Assembly: GCF_964212655.1 (NCBI RefSeq)
Contig: NZ_OZ156465.1
Coordinates: forward strand, 3,968,001 to 4,032,000
Source of the DNA: Candidatus Thiodiazotropha sp. LNASS1
GTDB lineage: Bacteria > Pseudomonadota > Gammaproteobacteria > Chromatiales > Chromatiaceae
DNA: 64,000 bases
Direction: 5' to 3'
The notes below the pieces were generated by a model that was given only the letters and a program-made list of their open reading frames with translations, did no database searches and was not told where the DNA came from. Shown here piece by piece: positions 17,387-27,639 of the stretch (position 1 is the first letter of the stretch; every line of letters begins with the position of its first letter). A program made the position numbers and the translations under genes.

Positions 17387-18820
17387 ATGGACGCCGCAGC
17401 CGAGCAGAAATACAACTTCGCAGTTGTACGCTGGTTTACCGTCATGGCCGTAGTCTACCTTGTCGTAGGCGCATTGGTGGGTGTTTACATCGCCGCCGAA
17501 CTGGCATGGCCGTTTCTAAACTTCGATTTACCGTACATCACTTTCGGGCGTCTACGTCCGCTTCACACCAATGCTGTCATCTTCGCCTTCGGCGGATGTG
17601 CACTGATGGCAACCTCGTTCTACAGCGTTCAACGCACCTGCGGCGTTCGGCTATGGAGTGACAAACTGGCTTGGTTCGCTTTTTGGGGCTGGAACCTGAT
17701 CATTGTGTCTGCAGTGATCACCCTACCTCTCGGCATCACCACCGCAAAGGAGTACGCTGAGCTGGAGTGGCCGATCGACTTGGCAATCGCCGTGGTCTGG
17801 CTGGTCTATTCATTCAACTTCATTATGACCATGGCAACCCGCAAGACATCGCATATCTATGTCTCCAACTGGTTCTTCCTGGGTATGATGGTGATGATCA
17901 CCTACCTCCACGTGGTCAACAGCCTGGCTGTCCCGGTTGATCTGTTCAAATCCTATTCAGCCTTTTCCGGCGTTCAGGATGCGATGATTCAATGGTGGTA
18001 CGGACATAATGCGGTGGGCTTCTATCTGACCGCCGGCTTCTTGGGCATCATGTACTACTTCGTACCCAAACAGGCCGGGCGCCCTGTCTACTCTTACCGT
18101 CTCTCCGTGATCCACTTTTGGGCGCTGATGTTCGGTTATGTATGGTTGGGTTCACACCATCTGCAATACACCGCGCTTCCTGATTGGGCTGGATCCCTGG
18201 GTGCCGCAGTATCCCTGGCAATGATCATTCCGTCCTGGGGTGGTGCTGTAAACGGCATGATGACCCTATCCGGGGCCTGGGATAAACTGCGTACAGACTA
18301 CATCCTGCGTTTCATGATCATGTCCCTGGCCTTCTACGCCATGTCCACCTTCGAAGGACCGGTCATGTCTCTGAAGACCGTGAACGCGCTCTCCCACTAC
18401 ACTGACTGGACAGTTGGTCATGTGCATTCAGGTGCCCTGGGTTGGGTTGCCATGGTCGCTATTGGCGCCATCTATCATCTGATGATGCGTACCTTCCACA
18501 CCGAAATGTGGTCCATGAAACTGATCAACGCTCATTTCTGGACTGCCACCATCGGTGCGGTCATCTACATCGTCGCGATGTGGGTATCCGGTATCATGCA
18601 GGGCTTGATGTGGCGTGCCTATGATGAGTACGGCACTCTGGCCTACACCTTTGCTGAGTCTGTTGAAGCCATGCATCCATACTACGCCATGCGTACGGTG
18701 GGTGGTGCGATCTTCCTGCTTGGTGCATTGATGATGCTGATCAACGTCCTGATGACCGTTGCTAAAGCATCCAGTGAAGGTAGCCTGCAGCAAGCACGTA
18801 CCGCTGCGGCAACTGCTTAA
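17387..18820 (+). CDS. ccoN: cbb3-type cytochrome c oxidase subunit I
   Basis: 477 residues, about 12 transmembrane helices; catalytic heme-copper subunit of the high-affinity cbb3 terminal oxidase. Conserved histidine-bearing segments are visible: [42 protein letters not shown] and [12 protein letters not shown], the last holding the heme ligands. The start has GAGGGGGG upstream. It is first in ccoNOQP and downstream of fnr; the 396-base leader contains an FNR box and other dyads. Confidence 0.98.
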   Translation: MDAAAEQKYNFAVVRWFTVMAVVYLVVGALVGVYIAAELAWPFLNFDLPYITFGRLRPLHTNAVIFAFGGCALMATSFYSVQRTCGVRLWSDKLAWFAFWGWNLIIVSAVITLPLGITTAKEYAELEWPIDLAIAVVWLVYSFNFIMTMATRKTSHIYVSNWFFLGMMVMITYLHVVNSLAVPVDLFKSYSAFSGVQDAMIQWWYGHNAVGFYLTAGFLGIMYYFVPKQAGRPVYSYRLSVIHFWALMFGYVWLGSHHLQYTALPDWAGSLGAAVSLAMIIPSWGGAVNGMMTLSGAWDKLRTDYILRFMIMSLAFYAMSTFEGPVMSLKTVNALSHYTDWTVGHVHSGALGWVAMVAIGAIYHLMMRTFHTEMWSMKLINAHFWTATIGAVIYIVAMWVSGIMQGLMWRAYDEYGTLAYTFAESVEAMHPYYAMRTVGGAIFLLGALMMLINVLMTVAKASSEGSLQQARTAAATA

Positions 18821-18840
18821 TTATAAGGGGGTTTCGCAAA

Positions 18841-19554
18841 ATGGCGAATGAAAACCAATCAACAGGCTTCCAGGAGAAGATGGAGAAGAACGTTTGGTTG
18901 CTTCTGCTTATCCTGGCTTTGTCTCTTACCGTGGGCGGTATCGTCGAAATCGTACCGCTGTTTACTATGAAGTCCACCATGGAGCACAACGCTGCACCTG
19001 AACTGGTCTGGCAACGTCAGCCCGGTCAGACGCTCCATGACCATAAACCTGGTGACGGCGTGCGTCCCTATACCGCTCTTGAGCTGGCGGGGCGCGACAT
19101 CTATCAGAGAGAAGGTTGCTATACCTGCCACTCACAGATGGTCCGTCCTTTCCGTGATGAGAAAGAGCGTTACGGCCACTACTCTCTGGCATCAGAATCC
19201 ATGTACGACCATCCCTTTCAATGGGGATCCAAGCGTACCGGTCCTGACTTCGCCAGACTCGGCGGTAAATATTCCGATGACTGGCAACGCAAGCATCTGC
19301 GCGCACCGCGATCAGTTGTACCGGAGTCTGTTATGCCCAACTATCCATGGCTGAAAGATAATATGGTCGAGGGTAAGGATATGGCGGCGCGGTTCTCGGT
19401 TATGAGATTGCTGGGTGTCCCATACACCGACGAGGATATCGCCAGCGCCAACGGTGAACTGGTGGGCAAGACTGAAGAGGATGCCATGGTGGCATATCTG
19501 CAGGTCTTGGGGACCATGGCAAAGCTTGACGAGAACAAGGTCTATCGTGAGTAG
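18841..19554 (+). CDS. ccoO: cbb3-type cytochrome c oxidase subunit II (mono-heme)
   Basis: 237 residues with one N-terminal membrane anchor (about 18-40) and a periplasmic cytochrome c domain. The heme-binding motif CYTCH is at Cys93-Cys96-His97, and the likely axial methionine lies in [10 protein letters not shown]. It passes electrons from CcoP to CcoN. It starts 20 bases after ccoN. Confidence 0.97.
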   Translation: MANENQSTGFQEKMEKNVWLLLLILALSLTVGGIVEIVPLFTMKSTMEHNAAPELVWQRQPGQTLHDHKPGDGVRPYTALELAGRDIYQREGCYTCHSQMVRPFRDEKERYGHYSLASESMYDHPFQWGSKRTGPDFARLGGKYSDDWQRKHLRAPRSVVPESVMPNYPWLKDNMVEGKDMAARFSVMRLLGVPYTDEDIASANGELVGKTEEDAMVAYLQVLGTMAKLDENKVYRE

Positions 19555-19588
19555 TTTCATCGAGCATTTTCAAACTGATTGGGAGGCT

Positions 19589-19759
19589 ATGACCACCAGT
19601 GATTGGGTAGGCCTGATCATGACGGTGGTCACCTTCATACTCATGGTAGGCGTTTATTTCTACGCCTTACGTCCGAAAAATCGGGACAAGCTGGAGAAGA
19701 ACCGCTTTATCCCGATGGATGATGATGCAATTGATAGCGGAGAGAAAAATGGCGGATAA
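19589..19759 (+). CDS. ccoQ: cbb3 oxidase small subunit CcoQ
   Basis: 56 residues: one transmembrane helix (about residues 7-27) followed by the positively charged, then acidic, tail typical of CcoQ/FixQ, which stabilises the oxidase complex. The ATG at 19589 is preferred. A GTG at 19547 would overlap the ccoO stop and add 14 residues, and the GGGAGG before the ATG is rather close, so the start is not certain. The stop overlaps the ccoP start. Confidence 0.85.
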   Translation: MTTSDWVGLIMTVVTFILMVGVYFYALRPKNRDKLEKNRFIPMDDDAIDSGEKNGG

Positions 19760-20600
19760 CAATTCTTTTCCGGGTGAAAACAATACCGGACACGTGTGGG
19801 ACGACAACCTCCGGGAGCTGACCAATCCCCCACCGCGTTGGTGGATGCTGGCCTTCTGGGCCTCGGTGATCTGGTGGGTCGTTTACGGTGTTCTCTACCC
19901 CATGTGGCCAGTAGGCCATGAGTCAAACAAAGGTCTCATTGGCTGGACTCAGATGGATGAGTACATTAAGGGTGTCGATGAGGTGGAAGCGATCCGTGCC
20001 GAATTCGAGACTCAGATAAAAGGCATGTCGGCCAAGGAGATTTTGGCTGCACCTGGTCTTTCTCAGTATGCGGAAGCTTCAGCCAAGGTGCTGTTTGGCG
20101 ACAATTGTGCTGCCTGTCATGGCGGCGGTGGCCAGGGCGGTCCCGGCTATCCGGTGCTTGCTGACGATGACTGGCTCTATGGCGGTAATATTGAGGCCAT
20201 CGAACAGACCATCAGCATGGGCCGTAAAGGTATCATGACGGCACATGGCAAGATCTTGTCGGATGCTGAAATCGATAGCTTGTCAAAGGCGATCGAGGCA
20301 GGTGATCCGACGTCAGATCCCAACTTTACCCAAAAGGGCTGTATTGCTTGTCATGGCATGGACGGCAAAGGTATGGCTGTCCTGGGTTCGGCAAACCTGA
20401 CCGATGGCATATATCGCTTTGCGCCTGCTGAGGGTGAAAGCCTATTGGAAAGCATTAAGCACACCATCAAGTATGGCGTGAACGATGCGACCGAGCCAAA
20501 ATCGCGTGAAGCCGTTATGCCGAAATTCGGTGAAAGATTGTCAGCGGATGACATCAAGAAGCTGGCTGTTTATGTACACAAGTTCGGTGGCGGCCAGTAG
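19749..20600 (+). CDS. ccoP: cbb3-type cytochrome c oxidase subunit III (di-heme)
   Basis: 283 residues. One N-terminal transmembrane helix (about 31-53) preceded by the conserved HVWDDNLRELTNPPPRWW motif, then two cytochrome c domains with CAACH (Cys120-His124) and CIACH (Cys198-His202). It receives electrons from soluble cytochromes. The start at 19749 overlaps the end of ccoQ by 11 bases; upstream Met codons in frame are inside ccoQ and not supported by homology. Confidence 0.97.
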   Translation: MADNNSFPGENNTGHVWDDNLRELTNPPPRWWMLAFWASVIWWVVYGVLYPMWPVGHESNKGLIGWTQMDEYIKGVDEVEAIRAEFETQIKGMSAKEILAAPGLSQYAEASAKVLFGDNCAACHGGGGQGGPGYPVLADDDWLYGGNIEAIEQTISMGRKGIMTAHGKILSDAEIDSLSKAIEAGDPTSDPNFTQKGCIACHGMDGKGMAVLGSANLTDGIYRFAPAEGESLLESIKHTIKYGVNDATEPKSREAVMPKFGERLSADDIKKLAVYVHKFGGGQ

Positions 20601-20646
20601 ACTAAGACTGGATAACTATCCACTGAACTGGCATTTTTTCCACCAT

Positions 20647-20677
20647 GACCCTGTGTGACAGGAAGCCGCACAGGGTC
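20647..20677 (+). promoter_or_regulatory. intercistronic hairpin after ccoP
   Basis: Perfect 9-base arms GACCCTGTG and CACAGGGTC separated by 13 bases, 47 bases after the ccoP stop. No T-run follows, so it is not a normal terminator; it may protect or process the ccoNOQP transcript, or attenuate the following small gene. Confidence 0.55.
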
Positions 20678-20699
20678 TTAGAAGAGTTAGGGGATTGCT

Positions 20700-20825
20700 A
20701 TGAACGGAGATGCAGTATTCTGGGGTTCGATTGCAACTGTGGTTCTAGCCATAGTTATTTTCGTCTTTCTTGCATTCAAGATAAAAAGCCTCATGAAGAG
20801 TGATGCCGAAAAGCACAATAGCTGA
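20700..20825 (+). CDS. 41-residue single-helix membrane protein
   Basis: A short open frame with a good ribosome binding site (AGGGG, six bases before the ATG). It encodes MNGDAVFWGSIATVVL and continues as one hydrophobic helix (about residues 6-26) with a basic KIKSLMK end and a charged tail. It lies between ccoP and a strong terminator, so it is the last gene of the oxidase operon. It resembles small accessory subunits of cbb3 oxidases such as CcoM of Pseudomonas stutzeri in size, topology and context, but I cannot show homology. It is too short for most gene callers. Confidence 0.65.
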   Translation: MNGDAVFWGSIATVVLAIVIFVFLAFKIKSLMKSDAEKHNS

Positions 20826-20844
20826 GCAAGCAGATCGTTGACAT

Positions 20845-20873
20845 AAAAAAGGGGGGGAAACCCCCCTTTTTTT
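20845..20873 (+). terminator. strong rho-independent terminator
   Basis: A-run, GGGGGG stem, GAAA-type loop, CCCCCC stem and seven T. It closes the ccoNOQP-small ORF operon 19 bases after the small gene's stop, and the A-run allows some bidirectional action. Confidence 0.93.
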
Positions 20874-21035
20874 ATGGATTAAGGATAAATTCCGGAAAAT
20901 CAGCAGTCGGAAATATGATTAGGGACGGTTGTTTAATTGATGCTAATGTATTGATAAATCGCATTGGCGTGTAATTATGCTAGCATTTATCATTTTGCCC
21001 TGAACGACATCACTGATTTCACAGGAGTTGATCCC

Positions 21036-22472
21036 TTGAGCGGAAATGAGAACACGACAGCCCAGCAGTCTGTGGTGGATGACCTTTATGCGGAGTCGGT
21101 GCATTGGCATCTCAATACCGGCGAGGAGACCATTCATGCCAAGCGCATGGGAGGTTACTGGCGCAATATTAAATGGCTGAGCGCTGCGGTTTGGATCATC
21201 TTTTTCATCGGTCCCTATTTTCAGTGGGGTGATCGGCAGGCGGTTCTTTTCGATATCCCCAACCGCCAGTTCCATATCTTGGGCATCACCATACTGCCGC
21301 AAGATTTCTGGATGCTCTCCCTGACACTGCTCTTCTTTGCCCTTTTGTTGGCAGTAGCCACTGCATTAGCCGGTCGTGTCTATTGTGGTTTTTTCTGTTT
21401 TCAGACTGTTTGGACCGATGTGTTTACCTGGTTGGAGGATAAGCTCGAGGGTTCACCCCAGAAACGGCGAAAACTTGAGAAGGCGCCCATCAGTTTCTCT
21501 AAGGTAAGAATCAAGGTAACCAAGCATATCCTCTGGCTCGTTATCTCGGTAGTGACCGGCATCAGCTTTGTCGCCTGGTTCTATGACGTCTTCGATCTAT
21601 GGCGTGATCTGTTTACTTTGCAGGCCAGCGCGGTCGCATATGGCACCATCGCATTGTTTACCGCAGGCACCTATGTCCTCGCGGGTTATATGCGTGAGCA
21701 GGCCTGCTTCTGGCTCTGTCCCTATGCCCGTATACAGGGTGTTATGATCGATAAGACGACGGTGGTACCCACCTATGATTTTCATCGCGGCGAACCTCGG
21801 GGCAGAATCAAGAAAGGGCAACCCGAAGAGGAGAGAACCACGGGGGATTGCGTCGACTGCAAACAGTGTATTGCTGTCTGTCCCACAGGTGTGGACATCC
21901 GTCATGGCCAACAGGAGGGCTGTATCATGTGCGCCCTCTGTATCGATGCCTGTGATGAGGTCATGGTGAAGATCGGTCGGCCGAAAGGCTTGATTCGATA
22001 TGAATCCTATGAGGCCTTGGAAGCGAACAAGAAACCACAACCGCTCTACAAACGGCCAAGGGTATGGATCTATGCGGCGATCATGTCGGCTGCCGTGATG
22101 GGTATAGCCTATGGATTGACCTCTCTGGCGCCGCTGGAGTTGAAGGTCATTCATGATCGTCAGCCGCTATTCGTGCTGCAGAGTGATGGCAGCATCCAGA
22201 ACAAATACACCTTGAAGATTCTCAATAAGATGACTGAGGATCTTTCGGTCAAAGTTTCGGCACAAGGGCTTGAGGGTTTGATCATGGTGGATGAGGATCA
22301 GGTGACTACCGCAAGACGTGGAAAGGTAACGGCACGGACGGTATTCCTTCGAGTACCAAAAGAGTTGTTGACCGCTGAAACCTCCCCGGTCAAGTTCACA
22401 GTGCAAGGAGAGTATGACGGCCAGCAGTTGGAAGGCAGTCGGGATAGTGTATTTATCGGCCCTAAGCGTTAG
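21036..22472 (+). CDS. ccoG: cbb3 oxidase accessory protein CcoG (FixG)
   Basis: 478 residues from a TTG start at 21036, chosen because AGGAG lies eight bases upstream; the open frame extends to 20964 with no ribosome binding site. Membrane helices carry the CGFFCFQTVW and CFWLCPYARIQG cysteine segments. A ferredoxin-type domain follows with CVDCKQCIAVCP (from Cys272) and CIMCALCIDAC. The C-terminal periplasmic domain is immunoglobulin-like. CcoG reduces copper for delivery to the oxidase. It is outside the ccoNOQP transcript, after its terminator. Confidence 0.95.
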   Translation: MSGNENTTAQQSVVDDLYAESVHWHLNTGEETIHAKRMGGYWRNIKWLSAAVWIIFFIGPYFQWGDRQAVLFDIPNRQFHILGITILPQDFWMLSLTLLFFALLLAVATALAGRVYCGFFCFQTVWTDVFTWLEDKLEGSPQKRRKLEKAPISFSKVRIKVTKHILWLVISVVTGISFVAWFYDVFDLWRDLFTLQASAVAYGTIALFTAGTYVLAGYMREQACFWLCPYARIQGVMIDKTTVVPTYDFHRGEPRGRIKKGQPEEERTTGDCVDCKQCIAVCPTGVDIRHGQQEGCIMCALCIDACDEVMVKIGRPKGLIRYESYEALEANKKPQPLYKRPRVWIYAAIMSAAVMGIAYGLTSLAPLELKVIHDRQPLFVLQSDGSIQNKYTLKILNKMTEDLSVKVSAQGLEGLIMVDEDQVTTARRGKVTARTVFLRVPKELLTAETSPVKFTVQGEYDGQQLEGSRDSVFIGPKR

Positions 22473-22493
22473 AATCAACGAGTCTGAATTTGA

Positions 22494-22520
22494 GGGCGGG
22501 CGCAAAAGCCCGCCCTTTTT
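22494..22520 (+). terminator. rho-independent terminator after ccoG
   Basis: GGGCGGGC and GCCCGCCC arms with a six-base A-rich loop and a T-run. It would end ccoG, leaving ccoH to be transcribed from its own promoter or by read-through. Confidence 0.88.
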
Positions 22521-22539
22521 AATTGTTCTTCCAAAAAGT

Positions 22540-22545
22540 TATAAT
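22540..22545 (+). promoter_or_regulatory. perfect TATAAT immediately before ccoH
   Basis: A consensus -10 hexamer ends nine bases before the ccoH ATG, so transcription would start one or two bases from the start codon. No good -35 is present at 16-18 bases; the region is the T-run of the upstream terminator. Confidence 0.35.
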
Positions 22546-22553
22546 CCACAGCT

Positions 22554-23057
22554 ATGACAGAGAAAAAATCAGCCTGGCAGAGTCCGTGGGTCATCGCCTG
22601 GGTGGCCATGGTGGTGATCTTCTTCACCATGAATATGATCATGATATATCTCGCCATCGACAATAATCCGGGTTTGGTGGTGGATGATTTCTACGAACGC
22701 GGCGAGGATTATGAAGAAAACATGCTCAAAAAGCAGGCAAGAAATCCCGGTTGGATCATGAGTATAGATATGCCCCGGAAAATCGATGTCGGCCAGTCGG
22801 TTGTCTGTCGTTTTTCGGTGAAGGACAAAGTGGGGAATCCCATCTCCCGGGATGGTGTGACCTTTTATGCCTATCGTCCGTCTGACGCCAAACAGGACTT
22901 TTCCGTTGCCATGAATCAAGTTGGGCCTGGTGAGTATGAAGCTGAGGTGAGCTTCCCTCTGAAGGGGGCCTGGGATACCTTGGTCAGTATTAAAAACGGG
23001 GAAGATGAATACAATACGCCCAAGCGAATTGGCGTTGGAATTGATTGGATCCCTTGA
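22554..23057 (+). CDS. ccoH: cbb3 oxidase assembly protein CcoH (FixH)
   Basis: 167 residues. One N-terminal transmembrane helix (about residues 12-33) and a periplasmic domain ending in the strand-rich FixH fold ([13 protein letters not shown]). CcoH is needed for stable cbb3 oxidase assembly. There is no Shine-Dalgarno sequence before the ATG. The stop overlaps the likely TTG start of ccoI. Confidence 0.9.
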   Translation: MTEKKSAWQSPWVIAWVAMVVIFFTMNMIMIYLAIDNNPGLVVDDFYERGEDYEENMLKKQARNPGWIMSIDMPRKIDVGQSVVCRFSVKDKVGNPISRDGVTFYAYRPSDAKQDFSVAMNQVGPGEYEAEVSFPLKGAWDTLVSIKNGEDEYNTPKRIGVGIDWIP

Positions 23058-25582
23058 GTATCTCTCCTTTAGTACAAGCCAATCAATCAGAGGAAGACAG
23101 TCCGGAGGCCTGCTTTCACTGCAATCTGCCTGTTCCGCCTAAAGAGGATATAGTTGCCGAGATTGACGGTGAACCTCAACATTTCTGTTGTGTGGGGTGC
23201 AAAGCGGTATGCGAGGCGATCTATGCAGCGGGATTGGATGGATTCTACCTGCGCACCCCGGAAGATGGCTGTCTAGCTCCACCACCCGAAATCCCCAAGG
23301 ATTTTGCACTCTACGATCTGGATGAGGTGCAGGAAGAGTTTGTCGATGACCTAGGGGAGGAGAGAGAGATACATCTGCTGATCGAAGGCATTCACTGTGC
23401 CGCCTGCGTCTGGCTCATTGAGCATACCCTCAATGCCGAAGCCGGAGTAACCTCGGCCCAGGTCAATCTGTCTGGGAAGCGGCTGCATGTGAAATGGCAC
23501 AATAGCGCCATCAGTCTGTCCCGGATCATCAAACGTCTAGGCCAGATAGGTTACGCGGCGGTACCGTACGACCCGGAGATTGCTGAGGGTTCGCTGAAAA
23601 AGCAGAACCGCAATTTACTCTACCGCATGGCCTTTGCCGCATTCGGTATGATGAATCTGCTCTGGGTATCCATAGCACTCTATTCGGGCGCAAACGAGGG
23701 GGAGTTCCGCTCCCTTTTTCACTGGATCGGATTTGCTCTGGCAACACCAGTGTTGCTCTACTCCGGTTACCCCTTCTACCGTGGTGCCTGGTCCGGTTTG
23801 CGCAATCTCCATCTGGGCATGGATCTACCCATCGCCATCGGTGCGTCGATCACCTATCTCTATTCTGTCTATGTGACTGTTACCGGGAGCCTGATAGGCG
23901 AGGTCTACTATGACACAGTGGTCAATTTCCTGTTTGTTATTCTGGTCGGCCGCTATCTGGAGGCGATCTCTAAACGCCAGGCGGTAGCAGCAACACAACG
24001 TCTGCTGGACCTCCAGCCCCGGGTGGCAACCTGCCTGGTGGATGGTGAGGAGAAGATCGTTCCTATCCGGGCTGTCGGTACCGACGACACAGTCATGGTC
24101 AAACCCGGTGAAAGGATACCCGTAGACGGTGTTGTCACCAACGGGCAAAGCAGTGTCGACGAGGCTATGCTCACGGGAGAGTCCCAGGCAGTCAATAAGA
24201 AGGAAGGCGACATAGTTTCTGCGGGCACCATCAATGCTCATGGTGTTTTACAGGTTAAGGTTACCGGTTCCCTGAAGAATACTGCGCTTGGGCGTATTAT
24301 ACGTCTGGTTGAGGAGGCTCAAGGTTCCAAGGCCCCAATCCAGTGTCTTGCAGATCAGATTGTTCCCTGGTTCGTGGCGGTAACACTGCTATTGGCGACG
24401 GCGACCTTTCTTTTTTGGGTCGATAGCTCCTTTGAAGTGGCGTTATTGGCCGCCACTTCAGTGCTCATTATCACCTGTCCCTGCGCCTTTGGCTTAGCAA
24501 CGCCCATGTCCATCGCAGTGGCATCCGGACTGGGTGCGAAATACGGCATTTTGGTTAAGAACGGTGAGGTGCTTGAAACCCTATCATCGATTAATCATGT
24601 TGTCTTTGACAAGACAGGCACCCTGACAGAGGGTGGCATGTCGGTGGTCGGGATCTATACGGAAGAGGCTGAATGGGAAGCGAACCAAACCACCCCTCCA
24701 GCCGAATCCGTGGTTGAGCTTATGCAAAAGGCATTCGCCATAGAGCGGTTTTCCGAGCACCCTACTGCCCAGGCGGTTACAAGTTGGTACCAAGCGTTTG
24801 CATCGGGAACAACCCGATTGAAGGGGAGAGAGTTTAGATATAGGCCTGGCCTGGGTGTCTCTGGGATTGTGGCGGATCAGCAACTCTGTGCCGGTAATTC
24901 GGTGATGATGGGTAACGAAGGGCTAGCACGATCTGACCGGCTTGAACAGCTAGCCCGGCAATTGGGAGAACAAGGCGTTGGCTCATTTTACATCGGCATA
25001 GATGGCCGCCAGGTCGGATTGATTGCGGTCGAGGATAGGATACGGCCGGATGCCAGGGAGTTGATCTCTGATCTCAAGGCAGAGGGTCTGCATCTCACCT
25101 TGCTGAGCGGTGATCGCCAACAGGCAGCAGAGGCGATTGCGCATCGTCTGGGGGGAATGGACGTGATTGCTGAGGTATTGCCGGAGGAGAAAGATCAGGT
25201 TGTGCGGCGACTGCAGGAACAGGGGCAACGAGTGGCAATGGTGGGTGATGGCGTCAATGATGCGCCGGCCTTGGTTCGGGCGGATGTGGGCATTGCAATG
25301 GGATCAGGAACCGATGTATCCATTGCCAGTGCGGATATAGTGTTGATGAGTAGTGAACTGGAGAAGGTGAGGCTGGCCATTGGTCTCTCCAAACGGACTC
25401 TTTTGACCATCCGTCAAAATATCGGTATATCAATCGTCTACAATATCATTATGGTTCCGCTGGCCATGGCGGCGTTTGTCACACCATTGGTCGCTGCTAT
25501 TTCGATGCCACTCAGTTCACTGGCGGTAATTGGAAATTCGGCGCGTATACGAACTTTATTCAAGGGTGTTAGAGCACAGTAA
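23054..25582 (+). CDS. ccoI: copper-exporting P-type ATPase CcoI (FixI)
   Basis: 842 residues from the TTG at 23054, which overlaps the ccoH stop (TTGA); TTG 23045 is an alternative, and no ATG exists near the N-terminus. An N-terminal Cys-rich segment (C20xxC23, CC at 45-46) precedes a heavy-metal-associated domain with CAAC (115-118). The ATPase core has CPC (475-477), the phosphorylated DKTGT (Asp519), the HP locus SEHPTAQA and [10 protein letters not shown]. CcoI exports copper to the periplasm for oxidase maturation. Length is normal for this subfamily. Confidence 0.96.
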   Translation: MSISPLVQANQSEEDSPEACFHCNLPVPPKEDIVAEIDGEPQHFCCVGCKAVCEAIYAAGLDGFYLRTPEDGCLAPPPEIPKDFALYDLDEVQEEFVDDLGEEREIHLLIEGIHCAACVWLIEHTLNAEAGVTSAQVNLSGKRLHVKWHNSAISLSRIIKRLGQIGYAAVPYDPEIAEGSLKKQNRNLLYRMAFAAFGMMNLLWVSIALYSGANEGEFRSLFHWIGFALATPVLLYSGYPFYRGAWSGLRNLHLGMDLPIAIGASITYLYSVYVTVTGSLIGEVYYDTVVNFLFVILVGRYLEAISKRQAVAATQRLLDLQPRVATCLVDGEEKIVPIRAVGTDDTVMVKPGERIPVDGVVTNGQSSVDEAMLTGESQAVNKKEGDIVSAGTINAHGVLQVKVTGSLKNTALGRIIRLVEEAQGSKAPIQCLADQIVPWFVAVTLLLATATFLFWVDSSFEVALLAATSVLIITCPCAFGLATPMSIAVASGLGAKYGILVKNGEVLETLSSINHVVFDKTGTLTEGGMSVVGIYTEEAEWEANQTTPPAESVVELMQKAFAIERFSEHPTAQAVTSWYQAFASGTTRLKGREFRYRPGLGVSGIVADQQLCAGNSVMMGNEGLARSDRLEQLARQLGEQGVGSFYIGIDGRQVGLIAVEDRIRPDARELISDLKAEGLHLTLLSGDRQQAAEAIAHRLGGMDVIAEVLPEEKDQVVRRLQEQGQRVAMVGDGVNDAPALVRADVGIAMGSGTDVSIASADIVLMSSELEKVRLAIGLSKRTLLTIRQNIGISIVYNIIMVPLAMAAFVTPLVAAISMPLSSLAVIGNSARIRTLFKGVRAQ

Positions 25583-25795
25583 CAATATCTGCGAGCCCGT
25601 GCTGGAGTGGTTATAACCTGAAACAGACAGGCATATTGTTTCAGCAACCTGTAAACTGTACGCGAGAGAAACGGCAGGATTGAACGTCGATTGTTTTCGT
25701 CAGTATAAGAAAGCCGGGAGTCCGCCTGATCGCCAGGCAGACCTGGAGGTATTACTGCCTCGGTTTGTGGTTAGTCAATCTATTGGAGCAGCTAG

Positions 25796-25999
25796 ATGGA
25801 TGTCATTTATGGTTTGATACCCGGCATGATTCTTTTAGGACTTGCAGCAGTCGGAGTACTGTTTTGGGCAGCCCGAAGTGGCCAGTTTGATGACCTGGAC
25901 GGGGAAGCCCACCGTATTCTGATGGACGATGACATCAAAACGACTAGGAAGAAGACAATACCCAAACAGATGATGCCGGATGCTGAAGATCAGGAGTGA
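25796..25999 (+). CDS. ccoS: cbb3 oxidase maturation protein CcoS
   Basis: 67 residues: one transmembrane helix (about 8-26) followed by the hallmark FWAARSGQFDDLDGEAHRIL of CcoS/FixS, needed for insertion of heme and copper into cbb3 oxidase. It is separated from ccoI by 213 bases in which I see no gene or terminator. Confidence 0.95.
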   Translation: MDVIYGLIPGMILLGLAAVGVLFWAARSGQFDDLDGEAHRILMDDDIKTTRKKTIPKQMMPDAEDQE

Positions 26000-26039
26000 C
26001 TGATCAGGATCGATTGGGTCTGTGTGAACAGGCCCCAGG

Positions 26040-26720
26040 TCATTCCCCCATTTCATCTGTGTTGTGCGTGATATGTTCCACAAAGGACGGGATTCTCTCC
26101 AGAGGCATATATTGAATCAGCTCTTTTCCTTCAGGATTGACTCCAATACTCAGGCCTTTATGGGGATAGATCCAGTGTGTCACCCCACTCTCACCCTCAC
26201 TGATTCTCTCCGAAGGTTCGCCGAATCGGCTGAGAATGAGTGATTCATCCAGATTGGCTGCGGGTACGTAGTTGATCAATTCGATAGGAAGGTTGGCCGC
26301 CAGGAGTTGGTCTTCACTGGATAATTCAACTTTATGTATGGTCTCGGATGTCCTGCTGATACGGGATCCCCGGTTGAACAATCCTTGCAGTTGGGCTGTT
26401 TCAGCCTTCAGAACCAATATAATGTCAGCCCGTAAACCGCTCAGGAAGACCCTCTCAAAGTAGGCTTCCAGCGCTGGATCTCCGGTTTCGGCAAGAAACA
26501 TATTGATTTCTCCCTGCTCCTGAAAGACTTCACGGGCATCAACAAGTCGGCTGCGATTCAGGGTAAGATCGAACACTTCAACTTCATTGCTTGCATTGAT
26601 AGTAATATCCCAAGGCAGTCTGGGATTAGTGTCTACTGTACGACCGCCAGGCAAAAGTATCGCTAGAGCAATCGCTACCAGCGACAACGAGACAACCCAA
26701 AAAATTATCTTTTTTTCCAT
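26040..26720 (-). CDS. conserved membrane-anchored protein of unknown function
   Basis: 226 residues from the ATG at 26720, followed at once by a transmembrane helix (KKIIFWVVSLSLVAIALAIL). The frame is open to 26879, but the extra N-terminal residues are not convincing. The rest is a soluble, probably periplasmic, alpha/beta region without a recognised motif. It is convergent with ccoS. No function can be assigned. Confidence 0.7.
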   Translation of the reverse strand: MEKKIIFWVVSLSLVAIALAILLPGGRTVDTNPRLPWDITINASNEVEVFDLTLNRSRLVDAREVFQEQGEINMFLAETGDPALEAYFERVFLSGLRADIILVLKAETAQLQGLFNRGSRISRTSETIHKVELSSEDQLLAANLPIELINYVPAANLDESLILSRFGEPSERISEGESGVTHWIYPHKGLSIGVNPEGKELIQYMPLERIPSFVEHITHNTDEMGE

Positions 26721-26894
26721 ATGTAAATCCGATACCAGAATTATCTTTTCAATGATCGACACCGATGAGATTTGTGCCAGGTTGTGCGCACCTGTGTATA
26801 TTTGCCCAACCGCCTCTAATCTTGCAGGAATTCTACCTTGGGAAGCGGTATTTCGCTTATAACAATTCTCAAAGAGCATCCATGTTTCGGTATG

Positions 26895-26908
26895 GTGATC
26901 TATATCAT
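26895..26908. promoter_or_regulatory. FNR/CRP-like dyad GTGATCTATATCAT
   Basis: The core TGAT-N4-ATCA is a perfect match to the inner part of the FNR consensus, but the outer T/A bases differ. It lies in the divergent gap between the unknown membrane protein (-) and the next gene (+), about 175 bases from each start. Confidence 0.35.
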
Positions 26909-27081
26909 ACTGTTTTTACTACTTAATCAGCAAAATAATGGCTTGTGAAAAAGCTGATTAATGAGATTGAGGGGTGAATAGGTGTGCAATCTTTCCGCTG
27001 GTTACAGCTTTGTAGTGATGCATTCATACAGATCCGGTGGTAGTCTCATATTTCAGTTGATGATCGTTTAGGCTCAGATAG

Positions 27082-27639
27082 ATGAAATTCGAGATTTCCG
27101 ATGATTTGGTGCATAAAGCCAAGATTCCACACGATATCTTTCTTACCAATCTGATCGGTAACCATATCCTGTGGTTTGTGGCGGCGTTGGGACTTGTTCG
27201 CTCATACTGGCAACCCCTGGCACTGGTACCCATCTTCTCTTTCGTGGCGCTCTTTTACACACTATGGCGGGCCAGGAAATCACAGGATCACTGGTATGTC
27301 TGGGTGCATTGGCAGATTGCGGCTGAGCGCAGCCGTATCTTTATCTATATGTTGCTGGCCGTTCTGGTTGTCTGGTTTTTGGGTTGGATCGGATTTACCT
27401 ATTTCGATATGAAAAAGGTTGCTGTGATGGCACTGATCGGAGGGGTTGGTATATTGCCTATTATGGTCACGGTATTGATTCTGATTCTCATGGAATCTGA
27501 TGCATTGCACCAGGCATCATCGTGTCGATTGGGTAAAAGCGCGGTGAAAAGATATCCCTATCCAGAGGATGTTGTTGTTCTGGAGTATGACAGTGATGAG
27601 GATGCTCATGTCGAAGCGGAGGAAGGGGTTAAATCATAA
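27082..27639 (+). CDS. hypothetical integral membrane protein
   Basis: 185 residues with about four transmembrane helices (roughly 25-45, 47-65, 90-110 and 114-140) and an acidic C-terminal tail. No recognised domain. The end overlaps, by 11 bases, the end of the next gene on the opposite strand. Confidence 0.75.
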   Translation: MKFEISDDLVHKAKIPHDIFLTNLIGNHILWFVAALGLVRSYWQPLALVPIFSFVALFYTLWRARKSQDHWYVWVHWQIAAERSRIFIYMLLAVLVVWFLGWIGFTYFDMKKVAVMALIGGVGILPIMVTVLILILMESDALHQASSCRLGKSAVKRYPYPEDVVVLEYDSDEDAHVEAEEGVKS

